Assembly: GCA_027489105.1 (NCBI GenBank)
Contig: JAIYAJ010000274.1
Location: 1-7,242, forward strand
Reading direction: 5' to 3'
From: Zymomonas sp.
GTDB lineage: Bacteria; Pseudomonadota; Alphaproteobacteria; Sphingomonadales; Sphingomonadaceae
DNA length: 7,242 nucleotides
Below, one piece after another: positions 1 through 4,970 of this stretch (its first letter is position 1; every line of letters starts with the position of its first letter). The notes beneath the pieces were generated by a model. It did no database searches. It saw only the letters and a list, made by a program, of their open reading frames with translations, and had not been told where the DNA came from. The translations under genes and the position numbers were made by a program.

Positions 1-1393
1 AATGGTTGAGCGCCGCCGCCTGCGAGCCGCGCGCATCGATCAGCTCGTCCACCCGCCCGGTCCAGTTCGGCGAGCGCACCCGCCAGCCGAGGCCCGGGCC
101 GGGCGCGATGTCGTAATCCTTGCCCAGGGCGATCAGATCCACGACCTGCGCATCGTGCAGGGCCAGCATCCGTTCGATCGAAAGATGCGGAACCGCCGCA
201 TAATTGTCGGTGAAGACGCGCTTGAGGCCTTTGTGCAGGCGAGCAAGATCGGTTGGCGAAAGCGCGGGTATCGCCTGCGCGAGAACCTCATGCGCCTTGA
301 GGATCGCGATCCGCCACGACGGCGTCCGATGATTGGCGTGCCAGACCTTCGCATCGGCCAGATTGGCCCGCGCATGCGCCCAGGCGCCGCTCGCCCGGCG
401 CCCCGCGAAATAGCGCTCGGCGAAGTCATCGGCGGTCGCATCGGCAAGGCCGATGGCCTTCGCCCAGTCCGGATCCGCGGCTTCGAGCGCGCGCGCGAAC
501 AGGACGAACAAGCGATCCAGATCGCCTTCCTCGCCGCGCAGGCTTGCGGCGGCGCTGTCCGGCGTGAAATGCTCGAGTTCGGGGAGCGGATGCGGAAACC
601 AGAAATCGGCTTCGGGCAACAGACCGTGCCGGCTGAACAGCGTCGCCCGCCACGGCATTGAAGGCGCATAAACCATCCGCCCGTCACGCTCGATGAACTC
701 GCCGCGCTTCATCGCGATAGCCACGACCGCATCGATGCCGGAGAGCGATGAGCCCAGCACGCCGATATGCGGCGATGCAGTCTCCCCCGCCGCGCGGGAC
801 GCCGCCTTGCCGGTGCGCTGCCCCGCGTCGCCGTCTTCGGACCCGGTCGGCCCATAGCCTGAGGCGACGATCACCCGATCGAACGCATCCTGCCTGATCG
901 AACCTGCGCCATCCCGCCAGTCGACCCTGCAGCCATGGGGCAAGGCCACGACATCGATCACGTCTGCTCGGCGATGGACCGAAACCGGGATCGGGCTGCG
1001 CTCGACCGAGAGGGCGAACTGGTCGGCCAGCCACGCCCCCAGCACCACCCGAGGAAAGAAGGCGCGCTCATTGCCCGCATCGCCGCCGATGCCCCAGCCG
1101 TCGAGCCTGCTCCGGGGCTGACGGACCGCCCAGGAGTTGAGCGGCTCGATAACCGGGGGGATCTCGATCCCGGCGATGTTGGACAGCGCGTGCGGGTCGT
1201 TGAGTTGCTCGGAATAAGCGAGTCCCGGTCCACAGATGCCGCTGCTCTCGAAAACGACGATCTCCCGCGCCGCGCCAGCGCGGGTGAGCGCCTCCAGCGT
1301 ATAGGTGCCGGTCGCCCCCGCCCCGATGACGGCGATGCGTTCGCCCGGCGCGTGGGATGGGCTCGTAAGGATAGGAAGGGGCCTTGCCGACAA
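1..1393 (-). CDS. FAD/NAD(P)-binding protein, YdhS-like (COG4529 type), partial at the 3' end
   Basis: This is a flavoprotein oxidoreductase of unknown substrate, probably cytosolic. The minus-strand frame stays open from 1492 to the left edge, so the C-terminus is missing. Counting from TTG 1393, residues 20-29 (IAVIGAGATG) are the GxGxxG dinucleotide-binding loop. Residues 57-80 contain GLAYSEQLNDPHALSN followed by IAGIEIPP, the hallmark block of the YdhS family. Residues 174-182 (VIVASGYGP) form the second flavoprotein strand, and 209-220 (IGVLGSSLSGID) a second Rossmann glycine motif. About 464 residues are visible, close to full family length. The start is uncertain: an in-frame ATG at 1492 would add 33 residues of lower-GC, unconserved-looking sequence. 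That ATG lies upstream of the candidate promoter at 1443-1417, so TTG 1393 is preferred, although neither start has a clear Shine-Dalgarno. Family membership is a recall-based judgement; the specific reaction is unknown. Confidence 0.85.
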   Translation of the reverse strand, partial: MSARPLPILTSPSHAPGERIAVIGAGATGTYTLEALTRAGAAREIVVFESSGICGPGLAYSEQLNDPHALSNIAGIEIPPVIEPLNSWAVRQPRSRLDGWGIGGDAGNERAFFPRVVLGAWLADQFALSVERSPIPVSVHRRADVIDVVALPHGCRVDWRDGAGSIRQDAFDRVIVASGYGPTGSEDGDAGQRTGKAASRAAGETASPHIGVLGSSLSGIDAVVAIAMKRGEFIERDGRMVYAPSMPWRATLFSRHGLLPEADFWFPHPLPELEHFTPDSAAASLRGEEGDLDRLFVLFARALEAADPDWAKAIGLADATADDFAERYFAGRRASGAWAHARANLADAKVWHANHRTPSWRIAILKAHEVLAQAIPALSPTDLARLHKGLKRVFTDNYAAVPHLSIERMLALHDAQVVDLIALGKDYDIAPGPGLGWRVRSPNWTGRVDELIDARGSQAAALNH

Positions 1394-1416
1394 AAATGGT
1401 GGTTGGTTATGGAACT

Positions 1417-1443
1417 GGAACGCAACCGAAATCAGTAGGTTCC
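1417..1443 (-). promoter_or_regulatory. Candidate EcfG (general stress response) promoter for the YdhS-like gene
   Basis: On the minus strand GGAAC (1443-1439) is followed by exactly 16 bases and then CGTT (1422-1419). This matches the GGAAC-N16/17-CGTT consensus known for alphaproteobacterial EcfG promoters. Transcription would start near 1411, about 20 bases before the TTG at 1393. The site is nearly symmetrical: GGAAC at 1417-1421 and GTTCC at 1439-1443 are inverted, and the plus strand reads GGAAC-N16-GGTT. A palindromic binding site for another regulator is therefore the main alternative. Confidence 0.5.
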
Positions 1444-1588
1444 CGTGACGGAATGACTGCTTCAAGAGAAAATTCAGCGATCGGTATCCCATGTCGCGTC
1501 TAACGGGACAACACATGCAACCTTATTGCCATGGGCCTTGGAATGTGCCGCAGCAGTCGATTATAAAATTACCCAGAAATACAATCCT

Positions 1589-1625
1589 CACCGCAGCCAA
1601 TCGGACCCCACCGCAGCCAATCGGA
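1589..1625. repeat. Tandem direct repeat, 17 bp, period 20 bp
   Basis: The 17-mer caccgcagccaatcgga occurs at 1589-1605 and again, identical, at 1609-1625, separated by three bases. The 20-bp period is close to two helical turns, so two protein monomers could bind on the same face of the DNA. The pair lies about 120 bases upstream of the candidate RTX -10 element, a plausible place for an activator. A simple local duplication is the alternative. Confidence 0.75.
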
Positions 1626-1711
1626 GAAAATCCGAAATGGACGAAACGCCGCTACCATTTCTGGCAATACGGAGATTATGCGGTTGACAATACAACACTC
1701 ACTCTCAGGAT

Positions 1712-1738
1712 ATCAGAAATTTCGTAGTATATTCTGAT
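1712..1738 (+). promoter_or_regulatory. Inverted repeat overlapping the -35 region of the RTX promoter, candidate operator
   Basis: The arms atcagaa (1712-1718) and ttctgat (1732-1738) are perfect inverted repeats with a 13-bp spacer and a 20-bp offset between arms. They end three bases before the TATAAT at 1742 and cover the place where its -35 would be. No good -35 hexamer is seen there. This geometry fits a dimeric regulator that either blocks RNA polymerase or replaces the -35 contact. Confidence 0.45.
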
Positions 1739-1741
1739 GTA

Positions 1742-1747
1742 TATAAT
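1742..1747 (+). promoter_or_regulatory. Candidate -10 element (TATAAT) for the RTX gene
   Basis: A perfect TATAAT lies 44 bases upstream of the ATG at 1792, which would give a leader of roughly 38 bases. The sequence 17 bases upstream (1719-1724, atttcg) is a poor -35, suggesting dependence on an activator. In AT-rich DNA such a hexamer can also occur by chance. Confidence 0.4.
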
Positions 1748-1791
1748 CTCGTAATAAATTGGCAAAAACAATAATCGTGTCGGGGTTTAAA

Positions 1792-2949
1792 ATGGCAGAA
1801 ATAATCAGCGACGGCATAACGCCAATAAATTTTAACAATTTTTCTCCAGAGCAGCTTAGTTTTTCATCCTATTCCAGACAATCTACCACAGAATTTTACA
1901 TGAAGGTAGATTATGTAGAATTTCGTTTTAGTGGCGGATCATTTTCTTACGACAAGGATGGAATTCCTGTTGGTGGAACCATAACAAAAATGGAGGAAAT
2001 TGCCAATGGGGTAGTCACGTATAGCATAATCTACATGCATGATGATGTATCTAAACTGCATAGTTATATTTTTGAGGGAAACCCATTCGTTTACATGCCT
2101 CTGTTAGTGGGAAATGACACACTAAAAGGTGGCTCAGGAGACGATATTCTTCTTGGCCTCGATGGTCACGACATCATTACCGGGGGAGCCGGGTTCGATG
2201 AAATCTATGGAGGATTCGGCAACGACCACCTTTACGGCCAATCAGCCGGTGGCGGACTAGACGATGGAGACGTAATCGTAGGGAACGAGGGGAACGACTA
2301 TATTCAGGGCAATGCTGGCAACGACAGCATCGACGGCGGCGGAGGCTCCGACCGCATCAACGGCGGATCAGGAAACGACAGGATAGGGCAAACCGGCCTT
2401 CCCCTCCCGAACTTTGGGGATACCGATGGAAATGATACCGTTAACGGGAACCAGGGAGATGATACTATATATGGAGGCGTCGGAAACGACTCCCTTCGAG
2501 GCGGTCAAGGCAACGATGTCATTTATGGCGATCAAGGAAATGACATTCTCGTCGGCGACCTAGGCAATGACAGAATAATAGGCGCCGCCGGCTTTGATTT
2601 AATGACCGGTGGTCCAGGTTCAGATATTTTTAAACTTGACGGTGATTCATATCCAGTAGGAACCAATTCTCCATATATTATAAATGGCCCAAATTTTTTT
2701 CTAATGGATATTATAACTGATTTTTCTCCGGGTGAAGATTATTTAATCATGGGCAGCAGCAGTAGCGGTCAGAGAAATATATCCGTTCATCATGCCAGCA
2801 ATGCCAGTGAAGCGGCGGCTATTCCTCAAAATTACAACGACTATATTGCTGTTCAAGTCGGAAGCGACACTTTTATGTTTTATTATCAGAATGCAGTTCT
2901 TCTTATTGGTGTAAATGCAGAAGATCTACGACCAACAGATTTTATTTGA
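1792..2949 (+). CDS. RTX (hemolysin-type) calcium-binding protein, 385 aa, probably type I secreted
   Basis: The protein is predicted to leave the cell through a type I ABC exporter and to fold in calcium as a beta-roll. Residues 1-105 form an N-terminal region without a signal peptide, including FSYDKDGIPVGGTIT (51-65), which resembles the FxYdxxGxPxGGTIT segment in other calcium-binding RTX proteins. Residues 107-281 hold about 16 nonapeptides of the GGxGxDxUx type. Residues 307-317 (IITDFSPGEDY) resemble the cap common after RTX blocks. The C-terminus EDLRPTDFI is acidic then hydrophobic, as in type I secretion signals. ATG 1792 is preferred because GGGG (1782-1785) lies six bases upstream; in-frame TTG 1759 and GTG 1777 lack this. 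No exporter genes (ABC, membrane fusion, TolC-like) are nearby and no enzyme domain is recognised, so a surface, matrix or adhesin role is only a guess. Base use differs strongly from all neighbours. Confidence 0.9.
   Translation: MAEIISDGITPINFNNFSPEQLSFSSYSRQSTTEFYMKVDYVEFRFSGGSFSYDKDGIPVGGTITKMEEIANGVVTYSIIYMHDDVSKLHSYIFEGNPFVYMPLLVGNDTLKGGSGDDILLGLDGHDIITGGAGFDEIYGGFGNDHLYGQSAGGGLDDGDVIVGNEGNDYIQGNAGNDSIDGGGGSDRINGGSGNDRIGQTGLPLPNFGDTDGNDTVNGNQGDDTIYGGVGNDSLRGGQGNDVIYGDQGNDILVGDLGNDRIIGAAGFDLMTGGPGSDIFKLDGDSYPVGTNSPYIINGPNFFLMDIITDFSPGEDYLIMGSSSSGQRNISVHHASNASEAAAIPQNYNDYIAVQVGSDTFMFYYQNAVLLIGVNAEDLRPTDFI
2128..2634 (+). repeat. RTX nonapeptide repeat array within the calcium-binding protein
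   Basis: About 16 nine-residue units fall in three blocks. Four units, starting GGSGDDILL, cover residues 113-148. Four more, GNEGNDYIQ to GGSGNDRIG, cover 164-199. Eight more cover about 210-281 and end in GGPGSDIFK. The blocks are separated by about 15 residues (149-163, QSAGGGLDDGD) and about 10 (200-209, QTGLPLPNFG). Aspartates and main-chain carbonyls of such units bind calcium in known beta-rolls. Several units are degenerate (GLDGHDIIT, GAAGFDLMT). Confidence 0.88.
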
Positions 2950-2966
2950 GATTCTATTTAGAATTG

Positions 2967-3012
2967 CAATTGTCGGCATTTCATTAATTATTCTTATTTT
3001 TATTGACAATTG
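2967..3012. terminator. Inverted repeat downstream of the RTX gene, possible terminator
   Basis: Arms caattgtc (2967-2974) and gacaattg (3005-3012) are perfectly complementary and can be lengthened by G-U pairs on both ends. The 30-base loop is AT-rich with T runs. It lies 17 bases after the RTX stop codon, where a terminator is expected, but the large loop and lack of a following T-tract make this weak. Each arm contains the palindrome CAATTG, so it could also be a protein site. Confidence 0.3.
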
Positions 3013-3141
3013 TAGAGCGTAATTCTTGTTTATGTAAGAAGCGAAGCTCCGTGTCTCCTATCCCCGCTTCCTATGCTATCGCCCGGCTGGCGGGCAGACG
3101 AGCAGCATTAGCAAAAGCGTCATCAACCCTTTGCCTTGTTA

Positions 3142-3160
3142 GGTGACCATTTTTGTCACC
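3142..3160. promoter_or_regulatory. Perfect 6-bp inverted repeat upstream of the ubiquitin-like gene
   Basis: ggtgac (3142-3147) and gtcacc (3155-3160) flank a 7-base loop, cattttt. The element ends 46 bases before the ATG at 3207. It may be an operator or a small leader hairpin; there is no convincing -10/-35 pair around it. Confidence 0.3.
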
Positions 3161-3206
3161 CCCATGCCCTACACCGGTCCTCGTCGAACTTGAAAGGACG
3201 AAGGAC

Positions 3207-3521
3207 ATGAGCATCGGCTTCGAACATCAGCCCATCGGTCGCTACATCATCGACATCGACGGATGCCTCCGCGCCACCGATCAGCGGGTTGTGGACGTGC
3301 GCGAATTGCGGGCGTTGCATGGCCGCATGGACGAGGATGCGCTGCTGGTGCGCGAATTGAACGGCGAGACGATCCCGCTCTCGGCGGACGAGCGGATCGA
3401 GCTGAACGAACATAGCGTCGCCTTCTTCCGCAGCTGCTCGGGCCCGCGCCTGTTTCGCTACTGCATCCCCAAGGTGACGGTGCGCGGTGGCTGGGACGGC
3501 GGGCGGGCGATCGCCGCCTGA
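3207..3521 (+). CDS. Small protein resembling a ubiquitin-like (multiubiquitin-type) domain, 104 aa
   Basis: No enzyme motif is present. Residues about 10-72 run as strand (GRYIIDIDG), turn, strand and helix (RVVDVRELRALHG), strand (DALLVREL), loop (ETIPLSADERIEL) and strand (SVAFFRS). This order and spacing resemble the Multi_ubiq (PF14452) beta-grasp domain, whose members read roughly Y-x-I-x-V-D-G, then a helix with a REL/RAL core, then D-x-x-V-D-L, then an aromatic F-R end. The similarity is recalled by eye, not searched. The tail VTVRGGWDGGRAIAA has two Gly-Gly pairs, but it does not end in Gly-Gly. ATG 3207 is chosen because AAAGGA (3193-3198) lies eight bases upstream; an in-frame TTG at 3153 sits inside the upstream hairpin. 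No E1, E2 or deubiquitinase gene is nearby. It ends four bases from the convergent FlgC-like gene. That it is a gene is likely; its function is uncertain. Confidence 0.75.
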   Translation: MSIGFEHQPIGRYIIDIDGCLRATDQRVVDVRELRALHGRMDEDALLVRELNGETIPLSADERIELNEHSVAFFRSCSGPRLFRYCIPKVTVRGGWDGGRAIAA

Positions 3522-3525
3522 TCGG

Positions 3526-3942
3526 TCAGGCGAGCAGGTCGAGCGTCGCGTCGGCCATCTTGCCGGCGGTCCGGAGCGCAGCGGCGCTGGCGGTGTAGAG
3601 CTGGACGCCGATCATGCGGTCGATGCTCTCCTCGGCCAGATCGACCGCAGGGGCTGCGACCATGCCGTCGGCATCGGCAAGCGGATTGTCCGGATCATAT
3701 TCGGCGCGGTGGCCGGGCTCGGCCTCGAAACGCACCGCCACGCCGCCGCCCGGCTGGGTCCGGCCGACCGCACGGATCGGCTGATAGACGGCGGGGACGG
3801 CTGCGGCGGTCGCGGCAGCGGTTGCGGGCGTGTTGCTCGGCAGGGTGCCGAGCGTGCGGGCGTTGGCGACGTTCGCGGCCGCGGCGGTGACGATCGCCTG
3901 GCCGAACTGCATGCCCGATCGCGCAATGTTGAAACTGTCCAT
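3526..3942 (-). CDS. FlgC-like flagellar basal-body rod domain protein, 138 aa
   Basis: FlgC is a proximal rod subunit of the flagellar basal body, exported by the flagellar type III apparatus. Residues 1-34 (FNIARSGMQFG, then AANVANARTLG) match the N-terminal rod motif S-G-M followed by N-x-A-N-A-x-T. Residues 82-98 (YDPDNPLADADGMVAAP) and 99-136 (VDLAEESIDRMIG through KMADATLDL) match the C-terminal rod domain with its final helix. Length equals typical FlgC. The middle (38-55) is an unusual Ala/Thr/Pro-rich linker. ATG 3942 is chosen because GGAG lies seven bases upstream; ATG 3969 would add nine residues without such a site. No flgB, fliE or other rod gene is adjacent, so it may be a diverged orphan with a role outside a classical flagellum. 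Its stop lies 4 bp from the convergent ubiquitin-like gene. Confidence 0.8.
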   Translation of the reverse strand: MDSFNIARSGMQFGQAIVTAAAANVANARTLGTLPSNTPATAAATAAAVPAVYQPIRAVGRTQPGGGVAVRFEAEPGHRAEYDPDNPLADADGMVAAPAVDLAEESIDRMIGVQLYTASAAALRTAGKMADATLDLLA

Positions 3943-4008
3943 GACGATGCTCCGGTTCGTGCCCGTCATCGGCTCAGGTCGCCGAACAAAGGCTTCAGCG
4001 ACCCGGTT

Positions 4009-4029
4009 AAGGGCGCGCTAAGCGCCTTT
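4009..4029. promoter_or_regulatory. Hairpin in the divergent FlgC-like / exported-protein intergenic region
   Basis: aagggcgc (4009-4016) pairs with gcgccttt (4022-4029), eight pairs with one G-U, around the loop gctaa. Both flanking genes point away from it, so it cannot terminate either of them. An operator or leader structure is possible. No convincing sigma-70 hexamers were found in 3943-4136. Confidence 0.3.
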
Positions 4030-4136
4030 CGCCGGCAAATGATGCGCGGGCGGAACCAATTGCCCGGCGACCCATTACGTCAGTCTCGGAAATGCAATAT
4101 CGCTGCCACGCGGCGGAATGTCATGGGACCAGGGGC

Positions 4137-4658
4137 ATGAACAGGATTCTGACGGGCGCTACCCTTATCGCGCTGCTTGCGCTGCCGGCGATGGCAGGCG
4201 CGCGGCAGGAACAGAACGAAGCCGAAAAGCAGCCGAACCGCGTCGAGGAAGTCGGTCGCGGCGCAGGCCGGATCGCCTCGCAGCCGGCGCGCGATGTCGG
4301 CGTGGCCAAGACAAACATTCCGCCGGCGCTGCAAAGCGCGGCTGAAGCGCCCTACAGCCTGACCGGCATCAAGACCTGTCGCGACATCTCCAAGGCCTTT
4401 GCGCAACTGACCGACGTGATCGGCCCCGACTTCAAGGCCGGCGACAAGCCCAAGGAGAATCGCGCGGGCAAGCTGGCCGAGGCGGGCGGCAAGACGATCG
4501 TAAACTCGATCATCCCGTTCCGTGGCCTCGTCCGCGAAGTCACCGGTGCGGCGCCGGCGCAGCGGCGGCTGGACCGCGCGATCGACGCCGGCATAGCGCG
4601 GCGCGGCTTCCTGCGCGGCGTGCACCAGACTCGGAAGTGCAAGACCGCGCTGAAATAA
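4137..4658 (+). CDS. Exported protein of unknown function, 173 aa
   Basis: I do not recognise the family. Residues 1-20 form a classic Sec signal peptide: MNR, then a hydrophobic core (ILTGATLIALLALP), then AMA as the likely cleavage site before GARQEQ. The mature part is hydrophilic at first (E/Q/R-rich, 23-50). The rest has two cysteines, C81 (IKTCRDIS) and C168 (TRKCKTALK), which could form a disulfide in the periplasm. Residues 119-132 (KTIVNSIIPFRGLV) form an amphipathic or weakly hydrophobic stretch. The end is basic. GGGA (4125-4128) lies eight bases upstream of ATG 4137; an earlier in-frame ATG at 4092 would put 15 polar residues before the signal peptide. It is followed by the FlbD-like gene 87 bases later, which appears to have its own promoter. 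Periplasmic location is a firm inference; function is unknown. Confidence 0.85.
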   Translation: MNRILTGATLIALLALPAMAGARQEQNEAEKQPNRVEEVGRGAGRIASQPARDVGVAKTNIPPALQSAAEAPYSLTGIKTCRDISKAFAQLTDVIGPDFKAGDKPKENRAGKLAEAGGKTIVNSIIPFRGLVREVTGAAPAQRRLDRAIDAGIARRGFLRGVHQTRKCKTALK

Positions 4659-4676
4659 GCGCGGGTTCGCGGCTTC

Positions 4677-4689
4677 AGCGCAAAGCGCT
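4677..4689 (+). terminator. Small hairpin after the exported-protein gene, weak terminator candidate
   Basis: agcgc (4677-4681) pairs with gcgct (4685-4689) around an AAA loop, followed by TTGA. In addition aagcgc at 4657-4662 can pair with gcgctt at 4685-4690. There is no real T-tract. It sits between the stop codon at 4658 and the candidate promoter at 4690. Confidence 0.3.
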
Positions 4690-4717
4690 TTGACGGCGGA
4701 CGATCCCGCTCTATCCT
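4690..4717 (+). promoter_or_regulatory. Candidate sigma-70 promoter for the FlbD-like gene
   Basis: TTGACG (4690-4695, five of six to TTGACA) and TATCCT (4712-4717, four of six to TATAAT) are separated by 16 bases. Predicted start is near 4724, giving a leader of about 22 bases with GGAG (4735-4738) seven bases before ATG 4746. Confidence 0.5.
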
Positions 4718-4745
4718 CCCATTCCCATAACGATGGAGAGGATAC

Positions 4746-4931
4746 ATGCTCGTGATGTTCGTCGGCGCCGACCGCGTCGAAACCGCCGTCAACGCCTCGC
4801 AGGTCACCTTCATCTCGCAAGTCACCGAAGGCACGCGCATCCGCTTCGGCGAGGGCCGCAGCGTGACCGTCACCGAGCCGCTGGGCGAGGTGGTCGACAA
4901 GCTCAACTGGGGCATGCGCCCGCACGAATAA
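4746..4931 (+). CDS. FlbD-like small protein, 61 aa
   Basis: The whole protein is short and rich in alternating hydrophobic residues. It reads MLVMFVGADRVETAVNASQV, then FISQVTEGTRIRFGEG, then SVTVTEPLGEVVDKLN. This layout (strand, N-x-x-x-V-x-F-I, strand with T-x-I-x-F-x-x-G, strand ending in V-x-E, then a helix x-E-V-V-x-K-L) resembles the FlbD family (PF06289) of small flagellar-operon proteins, which are of similar length. The resemblance is structural and by eye; sequence identity is modest. A ribosome-binding site (GGAGAGGA, 4735-4742) and a candidate promoter support expression. A FlgC-like gene lies about 800 bases away on the other strand. It could instead be an unrelated small beta protein. 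The C-terminus WGMRPHE is not typical of the family. Gene is likely; function tentative. Confidence 0.75.
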   Translation: MLVMFVGADRVETAVNASQVTFISQVTEGTRIRFGEGRSVTVTEPLGEVVDKLNWGMRPHE

Positions 4932-4942
4932 GCAGAGGAAAC

Positions 4943-4970
4943 GGCCCCGGCTGAGCGATCAGCCGAGGCT
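4943..4970. terminator. Bidirectional terminator hairpin between convergent genes
   Basis: cggctga (4948-4954) and tcagccg (4959-4965) form a perfect 7-bp stem closed by the GNRA tetraloop GCGA. After one C-A mismatch the stem continues through three Watson-Crick pairs and a G-T pair (4943-4946 with 4967-4970). It lies 12 bases after the FlbD-like stop and overlaps the stop codon of the nuclease gene on the other strand. There is no T-tract on either side. Confidence 0.6.

Larger units (their letters stand above)
1394..1791. other. Non-coding region between the YdhS-like gene and the RTX gene
   Basis: This roughly 400-base stretch separates two divergent genes. It contains the EcfG-like site (1417-1443), a 17-bp direct repeat (1589-1625), an isolated TTGACA (1684-1689), an inverted repeat (1712-1738), a TATAAT (1742-1747) and the RTX ribosome-binding site. 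A 78-codon open frame at 1491-1727 has no family resemblance, no ribosome-binding site and runs across the repeats, so it is not called as a gene. Confidence 0.6.
1381..3040. other. AT-rich island around the RTX gene, probably acquired
   Basis: Base composition falls sharply near 1380 and recovers near 3040. By direct count, 1801-1860 has 22 G/C of 60, against 44 of 60 at 6121-6180 in the host-like DNA. Codon use in the RTX gene changes to AT-ending codons, except in its glycine-rich repeat core. No transposase, integrase, tRNA gene or clear terminal repeat is visible, so this is a composition-defined block rather than a proven mobile element. Edges are approximate. Confidence 0.6.

Noticed and set aside
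2..661. Plus-strand open frame of 219 codons
   Set aside because: It is the exact antisense of the YdhS-like gene in codon register. Its protein is Arg/Pro-rich with no family resemblance.
1684..1689. TTGACA as a -35 element for the RTX gene
   Set aside because: The best -10-like hexamers at 17-19 bases spacing match at only two to three positions, so it does not form a convincing promoter.
1491..1727. Plus-strand open frame of 78 codons before the RTX gene
   Set aside because: It has no ribosome-binding site, crosses the tandem repeats and candidate operator, and resembles no family. A short unknown gene cannot be fully excluded.
1759..1761. TTG as the start of the RTX protein
   Set aside because: There is no ribosome-binding site, and it lies only about 12 bases after the candidate -10. 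ATG 1792 has GGGG at a suitable distance.
2128..2634. Periodic DNA that could be taken for a CRISPR-like array
   Set aside because: The period is 27 bases in frame and encodes RTX nonapeptides; there are no exact repeats with unrelated spacers.
1369..3063. Inverted 8-mer ggatagga (1369-1376) and tcctatcc (3056-3063) as island ends
   Set aside because: Eight bases with no further extension, no target duplication and no transposase make this compatible with chance.
3487..4140. Plus-strand open frame of 217 codons
   Set aside because: It overlaps the FlgC-like gene on the opposite strand; the composition is Gly/Arg-rich and no motif is seen.
4080..4925. Minus-strand open frame of 281 codons
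   Set aside because: It is antisense to the exported-protein and FlbD-like genes, both of which have a ribosome-binding site and, in one case, a signal peptide.
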